DNA of 64,000 bases from Candidatus Heimdallarchaeota archaeon (GTDB lineage Archaea; Asgardarchaeota; Heimdallarchaeia; Heimdallarchaeales; Heimdallarchaeaceae), in NCBI GenBank assembly GCA_030603365.1, contig JAUVXV010000002.1, positions 310,001-374,000 of the forward strand, written 5' to 3'. The translations under genes and the position numbers were made by a program. The notes under the pieces were generated by a model. It saw only the letters and a list, made by a program, of their open reading frames with translations. It was not told the DNA's origin and made no database searches. How positions within the stretch are numbered: the stretch's first letter is position 1; the number at the start of each line of letters is the position of its first letter. Below are positions 8,397 through 17,358 of the stretch, in pieces.

Positions 8397-9473
8397 ATGA
8401 AAAGAAAAGTGACTTTCTTCATGACTAACCTAGTAATAGTTTGTCTTTTATTGAATTCAACAAATTACCAAACAGCTTTAGCATACGAAACAGAGCTTGA
8501 TTTCTCCGGGAATATTATTGCCTTCGATTTATTCCATGGAGGTTACCATGCTACAGATATTGAAAATCTAGCTGCTAACTTAACTGCGGCTGGAAATTTT
8601 GTAGTCTATATCAATCAAACATGGGAAGGATTAACTGATGACGTAAATGTACTTATACTCACTCAATCTGATGATTTATTTACAACAGATCAAAAACAAG
8701 ACATTAAAGATTGGTTTGAACTTGGTAACAAATTGATTTTCGGTTCAGGAGACAGTGATTACGGTGGATATTATAATAGTGACCCAATAAACAATGTTAT
8801 GCACTTTCTGGATGCTCAAATAATGATAGATGCTACTTCGATTGAAGATCCAGTTTACAATGATGGTGCAGCATATCGTGTAGCCGCAAATGTATATGGA
8901 AATAGTACCACTGCAGTTGCTGTCAGCGAAGGATGTGAAGCAGGGATAATGATGCATGGTCCTTGTGGAATTTTAGGTTATAATGGTACTCATTACGTTA
9001 GTTTAAAAAGCGAAATTTTGCCTAATGTTGATGTTCTATTAAGCTATAGCGAGGAAGCTACTGCATATGATGCTGATTCTTCTAATGGAGAAAAAGATCT
9101 TTACAAAAATGTAGTGGGTTATATTCCTGCTGTAGTTTATGAGAAAGTTGATCTTGGTGATGGTAATTACAGCCATATTATTCTAGCAGGCGAATCTATC
9201 TATTCAGACTACAAACATATGTATGACCAAAGAACAGAATTTGGAGTATACAATAGTGATATACAGTATGGCCAATTGTTTGTTAACAATATTTTCAATT
9301 ACTTCCTTGAAACAATCGAAATACCTACGCCAACACCAACACCAACACCTACGCCAACACCAACACCTTCAAAATCTGAAACAACTTTAACTAGTTTTGG
9401 AATATCTGCTGTTCTTGTATCATTACTGAGTATTGCAGTATCTACAATCTTCATTTTAAGAAAGAAGAAATGA
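8397..9473 (+). CDS. Surface protein of a four-gene family, Pro-Thr stalk (copy 2)
   Basis: The most divergent of the four paralogues (358 residues). It has a signal peptide (about 1-29, ending near QTALAYE), the shared domain starting SGNIIAFDLFHGGYH, a (PT)n stalk near 309-323, and a C-terminal membrane segment with a KKK tail. The YSDYKHMYDQRTEFGVYN block near the domain end is shared by all copies. It lacks the fully conserved DLRYGHSVFP-type block of the others (here HYVSLKSEILP), so its ligand or function may differ. It has its own TATA box and is followed by a T-rich end. Confidence 0.75.
   Translation: MKRKVTFFMTNLVIVCLLLNSTNYQTALAYETELDFSGNIIAFDLFHGGYHATDIENLAANLTAAGNFVVYINQTWEGLTDDVNVLILTQSDDLFTTDQKQDIKDWFELGNKLIFGSGDSDYGGYYNSDPINNVMHFLDAQIMIDATSIEDPVYNDGAAYRVAANVYGNSTTAVAVSEGCEAGIMMHGPCGILGYNGTHYVSLKSEILPNVDVLLSYSEEATAYDADSSNGEKDLYKNVVGYIPAVVYEKVDLGDGNYSHIILAGESIYSDYKHMYDQRTEFGVYNSDIQYGQLFVNNIFNYFLETIEIPTPTPTPTPTPTPTPSKSETTLTSFGISAVLVSLLSIAVSTIFILRKKK
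9323..9369 (+). repeat. Pro-Thr codon repeat, gene 2 stalk
   Basis: CCTACG/CCAACA six-base units encode the Pro-Thr stalk of copy 2. Confidence 0.8.
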
Positions 9474-9474
9474 G

Positions 9475-9506
9475 ATTTTTTTCTCTTTTTTCATTTTATT
9501 TTTTAA
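9475..9506 (+). terminator. T-rich terminator after surface-protein gene 2
   Basis: Several runs of T directly follow the stop codon, the usual archaeal termination signal. No hairpin is needed or seen. Confidence 0.5.
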
Positions 9507-9555
9507 AGAATTAAATTATGCATATGTTTAATTCGATGTTTTATGTGGAAAAAAC

Positions 9556-9563
9556 TTAAATTA
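9556..9563 (+). promoter_or_regulatory. TATA box of surface-protein gene 3
   Basis: TTAAATTA lies 21 bases before the ATG at 9585. It supports that start over the upstream in-frame ATG at 9543, which would add 14 residues before the signal peptide. Confidence 0.5.
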
Positions 9564-9584
9564 AGCAAAAATGTTCAAAGCTTT

Positions 9585-10715
9585 ATGAAAAGAAAAGCAC
9601 ATCTACTTATATTCAATTTAGTTTTGGTTTGCCTTTTAATGAACTCAATAAACTCTCAAGCTGTGACATTTTACGAAACAGAACTTGAATTTTCTGGAAA
9701 CATAATTGCTTTTGATCTATATCATGGAGGTTATCTTGCTAACGATGTTGATAACTTAGTTGCAAATTTAACAGAAACAGGTAACTTTGTCTACTTAATA
9801 AACGAAACTTGGGAATTACCAGATGATGTTAATGCACTTTTTCTGACTCAAAGTGATTCAGGTAGAAGCTGGTTGTCTTCACAAGTTGCCGACATAGTTG
9901 ATTGGTTAGCTTTGGGTGATAAGCTTCTTTGGGTTTGTGGTGATACAGACTATGGTGGATACTTTAATCCAACACCAATTAACAATGTATTGAATGCTGC
10001 AGGAGCAATTGTAAGAATTGGGGGGACACAGATTTTTGACTCTGTTCATAATGATGGTGCAGACTATCGTACTGCTGCAACAGAAATTGGATCAGGAGTT
10101 CCTCTATATGATGGTGATCTTGTTGGAAATCTAACTGAAGGTGTGGATGCAGGTGTATTATTCTATTCTTCTTGTGCAATTATTGCATATGATGGTTACA
10201 ATTATAAAGATCTTAGAATTGGAGAAAGTGTTTTTCCAGACCGAGTTTGGACCATCATGAGATATAGTGAAAACGCTACTTCTTATGACTCTGATGTTAG
10301 CGATAATGAATTAGATCTGTATGCTAATAGCGCAGTAACTGGATTATATCCGGCTATTGTTTATGAACATCTGATTAATGTAAATAGTCATATTATTGCA
10401 TCAGGAGATGCAATCTATTCAGACTACAGATATATGTATGATCAAAAAACGGAAAATGGAGTCTACAATGGTGGAGTTCATTATGGTCAAGTATTAGTAA
10501 ATAATATCTTAAATTACTTCCTTGAGACTATAGAAATACCTACACCTACACCTACACCAACTCCTACTCCAACTCCAACACCAACTCCAACAGTCTCTGA
10601 AACACCTGAACCAACACCTAATACAACAATAGATGGTTTTGGTATTACTACCTTACTAATTTCTTTGTTTAGCATTGGTGTATCTGTGGTATTTACAATG
10701 AGAAAGAAGAACTAA
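9585..10715 (+). CDS. Surface protein of a four-gene family, Pro-Thr stalk (copy 3)
   Basis: A 376-residue paralogue of its neighbours: signal peptide (MKRKAHLLIFNL and on), domain starting SGNIIAFDLYHGGY, the longest stalk (about ten PT units followed by a second Pro-Thr patch), a C-terminal membrane segment and an RKKN tail. I chose ATG 9585 because the other copies begin the signal peptide with the same MKR and the TATA box lies 21 bases upstream; the frame is open to an ATG at 9543. Its ANDVDNLVANLT segment resembles copy 4 at DNA level, suggesting exchange between the genes. Confidence 0.75.
   Translation: MKRKAHLLIFNLVLVCLLMNSINSQAVTFYETELEFSGNIIAFDLYHGGYLANDVDNLVANLTETGNFVYLINETWELPDDVNALFLTQSDSGRSWLSSQVADIVDWLALGDKLLWVCGDTDYGGYFNPTPINNVLNAAGAIVRIGGTQIFDSVHNDGADYRTAATEIGSGVPLYDGDLVGNLTEGVDAGVLFYSSCAIIAYDGYNYKDLRIGESVFPDRVWTIMRYSENATSYDSDVSDNELDLYANSAVTGLYPAIVYEHLINVNSHIIASGDAIYSDYRYMYDQKTENGVYNGGVHYGQVLVNNILNYFLETIEIPTPTPTPTPTPTPTPTPTVSETPEPTPNTTIDGFGITTLLISLFSIGVSVVFTMRKKN
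10539..10591 (+). repeat. Pro-Thr codon repeat, gene 3 stalk
   Basis: The longest of the four stalk repeats, made of CCTACA/CCAACT/CCAACA six-base units. Confidence 0.8.
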
Positions 10716-10732
10716 ATTCTTCTTTTTTCTTG

Positions 10733-10833
10733 TTTTCAGTTTTGCTTAATAATTGTAAACGTACAAAATAGATGTGCAAAATGCAATAAGATGATGACTA
10801 TTTCCTTATAGACCTGTCTATATTTCGAAATGA
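10733..10833 (+). pseudogene. Decayed 3' tail of a radical SAM gene (copy B)
   Basis: About 100 bases align with the end of the gene at 5264-6340. RCAKCNK is readable at 10770-10790, then a 2-base deletion shifts the frame, after which FPYRPVYISK and a stop follow (10801-10833). In the second part most differences from the intact gene are third-position changes that keep the amino acid, so this tail diverged as a coding sequence before it was broken. A TTTTCAGTT at 10733 matches the intact gene at the same spacing. Confidence 0.7.
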
Positions 10834-11030
10834 TGAAAAATGTTTAAAAATACTGATGTTTGCTATTAAATTTGATGAAGAGAACAAAATTGCTAATTCT
10901 GACTAATTTTCTTTGTGTTTTAATACTGCTAAATTCAGCAAGTAATATAACTGGTGTAGTTTTTGTCGAAACTAGTTTAGAATTCTCTGGGAATACTATT
11001 GCCTTCGATATCTATCATGGAGGGTATCAT
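10814..11030 (+). repeat. 217-base near-identical duplication, copy 2
   Basis: Copy of 7110-7326 with 3 differences. Just after the block the sequence stops resembling gene 1 and instead resembles gene 3 (ANDVDNLVANLT), so gene 4 looks like a mosaic. Confidence 0.95.
10843..10852 (+). promoter_or_regulatory. TATA box of surface-protein gene 4
   Basis: TTTAAAAATA, identical to the gene 1 box and equally placed before the ATG at 10875. Confidence 0.55.
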
Positions 11031-11966
11031 GCTAACGATGTTGATAACCTTGTAGCTAATTTGACAGCTGCTGGAAACATTGTAACATTCATTAATGAAA
11101 CATGGGATTTGCCAGATAATGTAGACGCACTTATTCTCACAAGTGCAGATATAGTTAATTGGACTACTACAGAAATAGCAGATATTGTTAATTGGATGGC
11201 ACTTGGAAATAGACTTCTTTGGGTTTCCGGTGATTCAGACTATTCTGGGTTTTTTGATCCAACACCAATTAATGACATTTTAAGTGCTATTGGAGCTATT
11301 GTAAGATTAGATGGAACATCCATCTCAGACCCAGTGTTCAATGATGGGGCATCATACAGAGTAGCTGCGACAGAATTTGGTGTAGATGATCCTTTCTATG
11401 ATGGTGATCTAGTAGGAAACTTGACTCAAGGAATGGATGCAGGTGCCATTTTTCATGGACCATGCTCAATCATTGCATTTGATGGCTATTACTATAAAGA
11501 TTTGAGATATGGGCATAGCGTTTTTCCTAATAGGGTTTGGACAATCATGAGATATAGTGAAAACGCTATTGCTGATGATACTGATACATCGAATGGAGAT
11601 CTAGATATATATGCTTATGACGTGGATACGGGATTATATCCTGCACTTGTTTATGAAACTCTTACAGATGTAAACAGCCACATCATAGCTTCTGGTGAAG
11701 CTATCTATTCCAACTACAAATATATGTATGATCAAAGGACAGAAAATGGAGTATACAATGAAAATCATCATTTTGGAGAAGTTTTGGTTAACAATATTTT
11801 CAATTATTTCTTAGAAACAAAAGTTATAACAACTCCAACACCAACACCAACACCAACACCAACTGATACTGAAACAACTATAGTTGGATTTGGTATAACT
11901 GCAGCATTAATATCTTTACTAAGCATAGGCATATCAACTGTTTTTATTATTAGAAAGAGATACTAA
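10875..11966 (+). CDS. Surface protein of a four-gene family, Pro-Thr stalk (copy 4)
   Basis: A 363-residue paralogue: signal peptide nearly identical to copy 1, shared domain, the shortest stalk (five or six PT units), a membrane segment (ITAALISLLSIGISTVF) and an IRKRY tail. ATG 10875 corresponds exactly to ATG 7171 of copy 1 and suits the TATA box; the in-frame TTGs upstream are unlikely starts. The first 52 codons match copy 1 and later parts resemble copy 3. Confidence 0.75.
   Translation: MKRTKLLILTNFLCVLILLNSASNITGVVFVETSLEFSGNTIAFDIYHGGYHANDVDNLVANLTAAGNIVTFINETWDLPDNVDALILTSADIVNWTTTEIADIVNWMALGNRLLWVSGDSDYSGFFDPTPINDILSAIGAIVRLDGTSISDPVFNDGASYRVAATEFGVDDPFYDGDLVGNLTQGMDAGAIFHGPCSIIAFDGYYYKDLRYGHSVFPNRVWTIMRYSENAIADDTDTSNGDLDIYAYDVDTGLYPALVYETLTDVNSHIIASGEAIYSNYKYMYDQRTENGVYNENHHFGEVLVNNIFNYFLETKVITTPTPTPTPTPTDTETTIVGFGITAALISLLSIGISTVFIIRKRY
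11831..11863 (+). repeat. Pro-Thr codon repeat, gene 4 stalk
   Basis: The shortest stalk repeat of the family, CCAACA units. Confidence 0.75.
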
Positions 11967-11992
11967 ATCCTCTTTTTTTTCCTTTTTTCTTC
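11967..11992 (+). terminator. T-rich terminator after surface-protein gene 4
   Basis: A long T-rich tract follows the stop codon directly, ending the surface-protein array. Confidence 0.5.
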
Positions 11993-12024
11993 AAGAAACT
12001 TGCATTAAATTTAAAAAACACATA

Positions 12025-13167
12025 ATGTTTGTATATCTAATGATAATTACTTCTCTTATTTATGCTGCTGTTTCCTTGTGTATTATTATTGCTATGATTG
12101 TTTTAGTCTTTAAGAGACAATATGAACTAGCCTCATCTGCTGTTTATTTCATGCTTGGGATTCTCTTTGGTATTGCAGGTTGGATTATCGCTGACATGTT
12201 TCAAATCATTTTTAGCAAACCAGGAAATGAAATCGTTATACTTGTTTTATCTGTTATTGCTACAATATGTAGTATGTTAGCAATGGGGTCTACAGTTTTA
12301 TTTGCGCGAGTCCTAAGTGCTAGAAGAACTCTAAACTCAAAAACAGTTGTCGTTGGAAGCATTCTTTTTGGGGCGACAGTCTTTCTTACACTTACTGCTG
12401 GCTATCCAAATGATGCAGATAAATTAATTAGTTATACAGTAAACTCCTCTGATTTTGCTAATTTAGACTTCATTGTCACTGATATGAGCTTCATCTGGAT
12501 AATTGTCGATGCTGCCATGGTGTTATTTGCAGGTGGTAGTTTGATATGGTATCTTTCGCGTCAATACAGATTTGTTGAACAAAAGCATAGGAAAGTCCTA
12601 GCTTTCATGATAGCTGGTACAGTAATTGCTTTTATTGTAAGTGCAATTTTATATTCGATTTATGCTTTTGCGAAAATTAAGGCTACTCTTCATCTTGAAT
12701 TAGTTTCTGCATCTGTTGGAGCTGCCATGATAGGAATTGGAATGATTGTAGGTGGAAAAAGAGCCCTTTATGGATCTTCAAGAGTTTATTCTGTTCATGT
12801 TTTTTCTAATTCAGGATTAAGTGTGTATGCGGGTCTATTCGAAGGTAAATATGATGTCAACGAACACCTAATTTCTGGAGTTGCGACTGCTATTTCAAGC
12901 TTTGCAGGTCAATTAATAGGTAAAGATGTGGTACCACGTGAGATTGATCTCGGAGATTATTCATTGATGCTCGAAGAAAAGGAAGATTATATTGGTTTCA
13001 TTATCTGTGAGTTTCCATCTGTGATGATCAGACAGGGGCTCAAGAATATCATGAAGAATTTTGATCCTAAAATGAGTATTGAAGAGATATCAGAATTTGT
13101 AGATGACTATCTACCTTATGGAAAACCAGCTGTTATGGATCTGTTTGAGGATTTTGATATACAATAA
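12025..13167 (+). CDS. 7TM protein with possible longin/roadblock-like cytoplasmic domain
   Basis: About seven hydrophobic segments fill residues 1-245, arranged like the 7TM input regions of sensor proteins. A soluble C-terminal domain follows (about 250-375), starting VYSVHVFSNSGLSVYAGLF and ending with a helix before LPYGKPAVMDLF. The strand order and the S-G-L-x-V-Y-A-G start recall the longin/roadblock-like domains common in Asgard archaea, which regulate small GTPases; this match is by eye. No kinase or cyclase motif is present. A membrane receptor acting on a small GTPase is an attractive but unproven reading. Confidence 0.6.
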   Translation: MFVYLMIITSLIYAAVSLCIIIAMIVLVFKRQYELASSAVYFMLGILFGIAGWIIADMFQIIFSKPGNEIVILVLSVIATICSMLAMGSTVLFARVLSARRTLNSKTVVVGSILFGATVFLTLTAGYPNDADKLISYTVNSSDFANLDFIVTDMSFIWIIVDAAMVLFAGGSLIWYLSRQYRFVEQKHRKVLAFMIAGTVIAFIVSAILYSIYAFAKIKATLHLELVSASVGAAMIGIGMIVGGKRALYGSSRVYSVHVFSNSGLSVYAGLFEGKYDVNEHLISGVATAISSFAGQLIGKDVVPREIDLGDYSLMLEEKEDYIGFIICEFPSVMIRQGLKNIMKNFDPKMSIEEISEFVDDYLPYGKPAVMDLFEDFDIQ

Positions 13168-13211
13168 ATCTTTAGAACAAAACTCAAATATTCTTCTTTT
13201 TTCCTCTTCTT

Positions 13212-14564
13212 ATGGATTATGCAATCAAAGGTAGATTAGCAATTTATTATGACACTAATTCAAAACTACAAATTATCGAAAATCCACTTATTATTGTAGA
13301 AGAAGAGAAAATTGTAGATATAGGTACTTATGACAAAATGAAACCCAATCTCTCTGGACATGATGTAATCGGTGATTCCAATCAACTTCTCATTCCAGGT
13401 TTAGTCAATTGTCACACTCACATCGCCATGACAATATTTAGAGGAATAGCTGATGACATTCCATTGAAAACATGGTTGGAAGACTATATTTGGCCATTAG
13501 AAGCTAAATTGGGTGAGGAGGATGTTTATCAAGGAGCACTTCTAGGTAGCATTGAATCTGTTCTAAGTGGAGTAACAGCTGTCAATTCTATGTACTGGTA
13601 TCCAGGTTTTGAAGCAAAAGCAATCAGCAATATAGGTTTAAGAGGTTACATTGCAGCCCCCATTTTATCTGGAATAACTACATTTGAAGACGCATATGAT
13701 ATTATTGAGAAACATCATCACACTTTACAAGATCTCATTAGAGTCACATTTTCTTTACACTCCCCGTATACAGTTACTATTGAAGACTTTCAGAAAGCTC
13801 ATCAATATATTCATGATTATAATGAGAAGAATGATAAACCAGAGCTATTCATCCACACTCATTTAGCGGAATCTGAAACAGAAATGGAAGATAGTAGAAG
13901 TTTTAATGAGAAGAATAATCAAACTTATCCTGATGTTGATACTCCAGTAGAATTATTGGACTCGATTGGTGTTTTAGATGACAATCTCATAGCTGCACAT
14001 TGTATTCATATTACTGAAAAAGACATAAAAATCCTCAAAGATAGAGGTACAAGATTATCGCTCAACCCAATATCAAATGCCAAATTAGGCAATCACATGC
14101 CACCTATTCCTAGCATAATTGAACAAGTAGATAGAGTAGGATTAGGGACAGATGGGCCTTCAAGTAATAATACTCTTGACATATTTGATACTATCAGATT
14201 TCTAGCACTCTATTACAAAGGATTTCATCACAATCCAACAGTGATCAAAGCTCAAGAGATTTTCAAGCTTGCAACACTTGGTGGAGCTAAAGTTTTGAAT
14301 TGGGAAGGAATTGGCACTTTAGAGAAAGGATCATTAGCTGACATTGTCACTGTTAATCTGAAAAAACCGCATCTAACACCTAGTAAAAATCCCGATTATA
14401 TTCTCAATCATTTTGCTTATTCCATGAAAGGAAGTGATGTTAGTAACGTGTTAGTTAACGGTTCTCTTATTGTTCAAGATTCATCACTTGTCAACAGAGA
14501 TATTGAAAATACCATTGAGGAAGTAGAAAAAATCACTCATCGTTTAGTTTCTAAGAATGATTGA
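13212..14564 (+). CDS. mtaD: 5-methylthioadenosine/S-adenosylhomocysteine deaminase family amidohydrolase
   Basis: A 450-residue metal-dependent amidohydrolase of the MtaD/SsnA/TrzN group. Metal ligands are visible: H68 and H70 in NCHTHIAM, a His in IHTHLAE with the catalytic Glu nearby, a His in AAHCIHI and an Asp in GLGTDGP. It would deaminate an adenosine derivative (MTA, SAH or 5'-deoxyadenosine) in the cytoplasm. 5'-Deoxyadenosine, a radical SAM by-product, is a plausible substrate in a genome rich in such enzymes, but the exact substrate cannot be told. The last 28 bases overlap the convergent transporter gene. Confidence 0.85.
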   Translation: MDYAIKGRLAIYYDTNSKLQIIENPLIIVEEEKIVDIGTYDKMKPNLSGHDVIGDSNQLLIPGLVNCHTHIAMTIFRGIADDIPLKTWLEDYIWPLEAKLGEEDVYQGALLGSIESVLSGVTAVNSMYWYPGFEAKAISNIGLRGYIAAPILSGITTFEDAYDIIEKHHHTLQDLIRVTFSLHSPYTVTIEDFQKAHQYIHDYNEKNDKPELFIHTHLAESETEMEDSRSFNEKNNQTYPDVDTPVELLDSIGVLDDNLIAAHCIHITEKDIKILKDRGTRLSLNPISNAKLGNHMPPIPSIIEQVDRVGLGTDGPSSNNTLDIFDTIRFLALYYKGFHHNPTVIKAQEIFKLATLGGAKVLNWEGIGTLEKGSLADIVTVNLKKPHLTPSKNPDYILNHFAYSMKGSDVSNVLVNGSLIVQDSSLVNRDIENTIEEVEKITHRLVSKND

Positions 14565-15445
14565 GAGTGCTTTAGGCTGAGCATGAGAATACCGACTATT
14601 GTCACAACTAGTGAAATCCCAAGAAAAATCTGTTGAACAGGTATTAGAGAGTTCCATTCTAGTAGAATTATTCCACCAAACAGTATTGGGAAAATAATCA
14701 TTACCCCATTGTATATTGCCATTATGTTTGAAACTTTTCCTTCTTTGAACGCAAATTGTAAACTTCCTGTTGACATCAGAGCAGTTGCCAAAATTCCAAG
14801 AATATAAAGAATTACGACAACTAAATCAGTACTAAATTGTTTTTCAGTTGTCCAAACTGTAATTCCTTTAAAGACAATTGCTTGAATTCCTGCCATTAAA
14901 CCTGCAAAAATTGCAATGTCAAAAGGTCTTATTTTTCTCTTGAATAGAACAGGGATAAAAGTGAATAAGACTGCTATTACTAAACTTCCCAATACAACAA
15001 TAGCTCCATTAATTGAGTGCGAAAATCCTTTCCATTCAACCCATGATAGTTCTTCGATACCAAAACTCATGATGTATGAGGAAACTATAATACCAATTAG
15101 CACTAAAACAAAACCTACAATTTCCAGTTTTTTCAAAGATTCTTTTAAATCAATATGAGCATATGTTACGAGTACGATGAGTCCAAAACCTGATAATGGT
15201 GCTATAGCGCTCAAAGGTGCCCAAAGTAAAGCTACATAGTAGAATCCCATACTAGCTATTGTCAAAAAAAGACCAAGTAACCAAAGTTTGTTTGTAAGTA
15301 TTGATTTGATTAAAGTTACTGTTCCATCTTTTTTTTCTTCTGGCATTTTCTGGATGGCTTTCTTTTCAAGAACGAATCCAATATTGTAACAGGCTGTATA
15401 AATTAACCCCGAGATTATAGATATACCGAACAATAAACCATCCAT
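14537..15445 (-). CDS. DMT-superfamily transporter (EamA/NIPA-like)
   Basis: A 302-residue protein with nine or ten membrane segments in two halves, as in the drug/metabolite transporter superfamily. The N-terminal GLIYTACYNIGFVLEKKA and the second-half FAFKEGKVSNIMAIYNG resemble NIPA-like magnesium transporters more than classic EamA exporters; the substrate is not certain. It converges on and overlaps the deaminase gene by 28 bases. Confidence 0.75.
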   Translation of the reverse strand: MDGLLFGISIISGLIYTACYNIGFVLEKKAIQKMPEEKKDGTVTLIKSILTNKLWLLGLFLTIASMGFYYVALLWAPLSAIAPLSGFGLIVLVTYAHIDLKESLKKLEIVGFVLVLIGIIVSSYIMSFGIEELSWVEWKGFSHSINGAIVVLGSLVIAVLFTFIPVLFKRKIRPFDIAIFAGLMAGIQAIVFKGITVWTTEKQFSTDLVVVILYILGILATALMSTGSLQFAFKEGKVSNIMAIYNGVMIIFPILFGGIILLEWNSLIPVQQIFLGISLVVTIVGILMLSLKHSQSFLETKR

Positions 15446-15541
15446 GAAGTAGAGATATTATATCTCCTTTTTAGATTTTACTCTCAGTCAGCTGGACATG
15501 TCTAATAAAATTTAATAACAAGCCCCCTCCATACTTGTAAC

Positions 15542-16279
15542 ATGGTTGAAACGGATCTTTTTATGATATTAGTTGCTGGTTACACTAATTATCATCGTAA
15601 GTATCCGGTTTATGAGGAAAAATTTGGAGATGAGAAATTTGCTCATACTACAAATTTCAAAAGATTCTCTATAGATGAACATCTTGAAGAATTAGAATCA
15701 TTAATTCCTGAGAATCGAGAGTATCTTCTAGTAGGATATAGTATGGGAGGATCCAACATTTTAGAACTACTAGGTAGAAAACATCTCACTAATTGTAGGG
15801 GAGCTGTGCTTGTTGGTGCTGCTCATGTTCAGGATGTGCATTGGTTCCTAAATTTCATGTTTCTCTTACCTGTCCCAATCATGTATCTTTTTACCATAAT
15901 TCTTGCTCTGCTATTTCCAATGAATCTTATCATTGCTGGATTTAATTTGAAAAAAGCGATTCCAGCTTCTTTTGAAGGAATTTATATGTTCTTTAAACAT
16001 GGTGCTAGAAACATGAAGAAAGAATATAATCAATGTCTTAGAAAGGTGGGTAGAAATCTATCAGATATAAAAGAAGAAAATAAGGATATACCTCTTTTAA
16101 TAATTCGTTTAGAGAAGGATATGATGGTAAAAGAGGAACACTATGAGACTGTATTAACCTGGTTCAATAAATCCAAAACTAGAGTATTACCACCAGATAT
16201 TATACATTTGACTCATAGACTCGATGGACTCTTTATTGATATTATAGAGGAAGAAAGCGAATTTTTTGGTTTTGACTAA
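15542..16279 (+). CDS. Alpha/beta hydrolase
   Basis: A 245-residue alpha/beta hydrolase with the nucleophile elbow GYSMGG (Ser67), a central hydrophobic lid-like stretch (about 105-145) that may touch membrane lipid, and a late LIIRLEKDMMV strand followed by HLTHRLDG, which supplies the likely acid and His. The substrate is unknown; the hydrophobic lid suggests a lipid-like ester. The start is ATG 15542. Confidence 0.75.
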   Translation: MVETDLFMILVAGYTNYHRKYPVYEEKFGDEKFAHTTNFKRFSIDEHLEELESLIPENREYLLVGYSMGGSNILELLGRKHLTNCRGAVLVGAAHVQDVHWFLNFMFLLPVPIMYLFTIILALLFPMNLIIAGFNLKKAIPASFEGIYMFFKHGARNMKKEYNQCLRKVGRNLSDIKEENKDIPLLIIRLEKDMMVKEEHYETVLTWFNKSKTRVLPPDIIHLTHRLDGLFIDIIEEESEFFGFD

Positions 16280-16338
16280 ACAATAATATCTCTATCAAAA
16301 AAAAACAACTTTTTAAATGCAGTTCTAACATAATCTTT

Positions 16339-17244
16339 GTGTATTCAGAGACATTTGAAACTGAAATAAATAAACTGAAAGCTGATAAAATCAGTGGATC
16401 TGAGGAAATAGTCAGGAAAGCTATTCAAATTATTAAAAAAGAAATTGACAATGACCCAACTAGATATGGTAAGATTATAGATTTAGTTGAAATGCTTCGT
16501 GCAGTTATAATTATTAAGAAAGAAATGTCAGCTTTGAGAAATGTTCTAATTTATTTTATTGATTTCTTCCAAAAAGGAGTAGCAGTTGAAGATTTGGCTG
16601 AAAGGGTCATAGGGAAAATGGATGATCAAAGAAATAATGTCAATGATAAACTGCTTCCAATTATTTCAAAATGTAAAAACATTATGACCTTTTCAAGATC
16701 TAGCACCATTATGTATAGTCTAAGAAAGTTGAGTGAACAAGTGGGGAAAGATAAATTACCTGATTTAACTGTATTTGAATCCAGACCTGCGTTAGAAGGT
16801 AAAAAGCTAGCTTTAGAAGCCACTGAAATGGGTTATAAGGTAAACTACTTAGTAGATGCAGCTATGTCAATGGCAATAATAACGCTCAAACCTGATTTGG
16901 TTTTAATTGGTGCTGACACCATATTTCCTAATGGTAATGTAGTAAATAAAATTGGATGTCAAGCTTTAGCTCTTTTTGCTTATCAAAATAAAATCCCTTT
17001 TTATGTAGTCAGTTCTTCCTTGAAACTTCTACTCAAAGCAATTCCTTTCTCAATACAAAGCTACTCATCAAGCGATATCTGGTCAAAAGATAAACCTGAA
17101 GGTGTAAAAATCTACAATCCTTACTTCGAGATTATTCCTAAAAAATTAATTAGAGGATATGTAACTGAGTTTGGTTTTAGCGAAAACATCCCAGATGTTC
17201 GAATTGAATTGGAAAAAGAGTATATTCACGAAATGTATGACTAG
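16339..17244 (+). CDS. eIF2B-like / ribose-1,5-bisphosphate isomerase family protein
   Basis: A 301-residue member of the eIF2B alpha/beta/delta superfamily: helical N-terminal part (1-110), then a Rossmann-like domain with TFSRSSTI (about 115), ESRPALEGKKLA (about 147), and the signature LIGADTIFPNGNVVNKIGC (about 189). Archaeal members are either ribose-1,5-bisphosphate isomerases (AMP/nucleoside recycling) or regulatory eIF2B-like proteins. The isomerase active-site Cys (in a CxS-type motif) is not obvious, because the TFSRSS segment lacks it, so a regulatory role is possible. The start is GTG 16339, about 20 bases after a TATA-like TTTTTAAAT. Confidence 0.7.
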   Translation: MYSETFETEINKLKADKISGSEEIVRKAIQIIKKEIDNDPTRYGKIIDLVEMLRAVIIIKKEMSALRNVLIYFIDFFQKGVAVEDLAERVIGKMDDQRNNVNDKLLPIISKCKNIMTFSRSSTIMYSLRKLSEQVGKDKLPDLTVFESRPALEGKKLALEATEMGYKVNYLVDAAMSMAIITLKPDLVLIGADTIFPNGNVVNKIGCQALALFAYQNKIPFYVVSSSLKLLLKAIPFSIQSYSSSDIWSKDKPEGVKIYNPYFEIIPKKLIRGYVTEFGFSENIPDVRIELEKEYIHEMYD

Positions 17245-17358
17245 AAAATCTAGATATTAGTTATTCTGAATTTTTTTCACATATGTTTAAATAATGTAAA
17301 ATAGATAAAGGTAATTTGAACTAAGCATGATTTAGTTTATTAAATAGAGGTAATATAT

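Noticed and set aside
8129..11863. Repeats suggestive of CRISPR
   Set aside because: They are in-frame six-base coding units for Pro-Thr stalks; no spacers and no cas genes.
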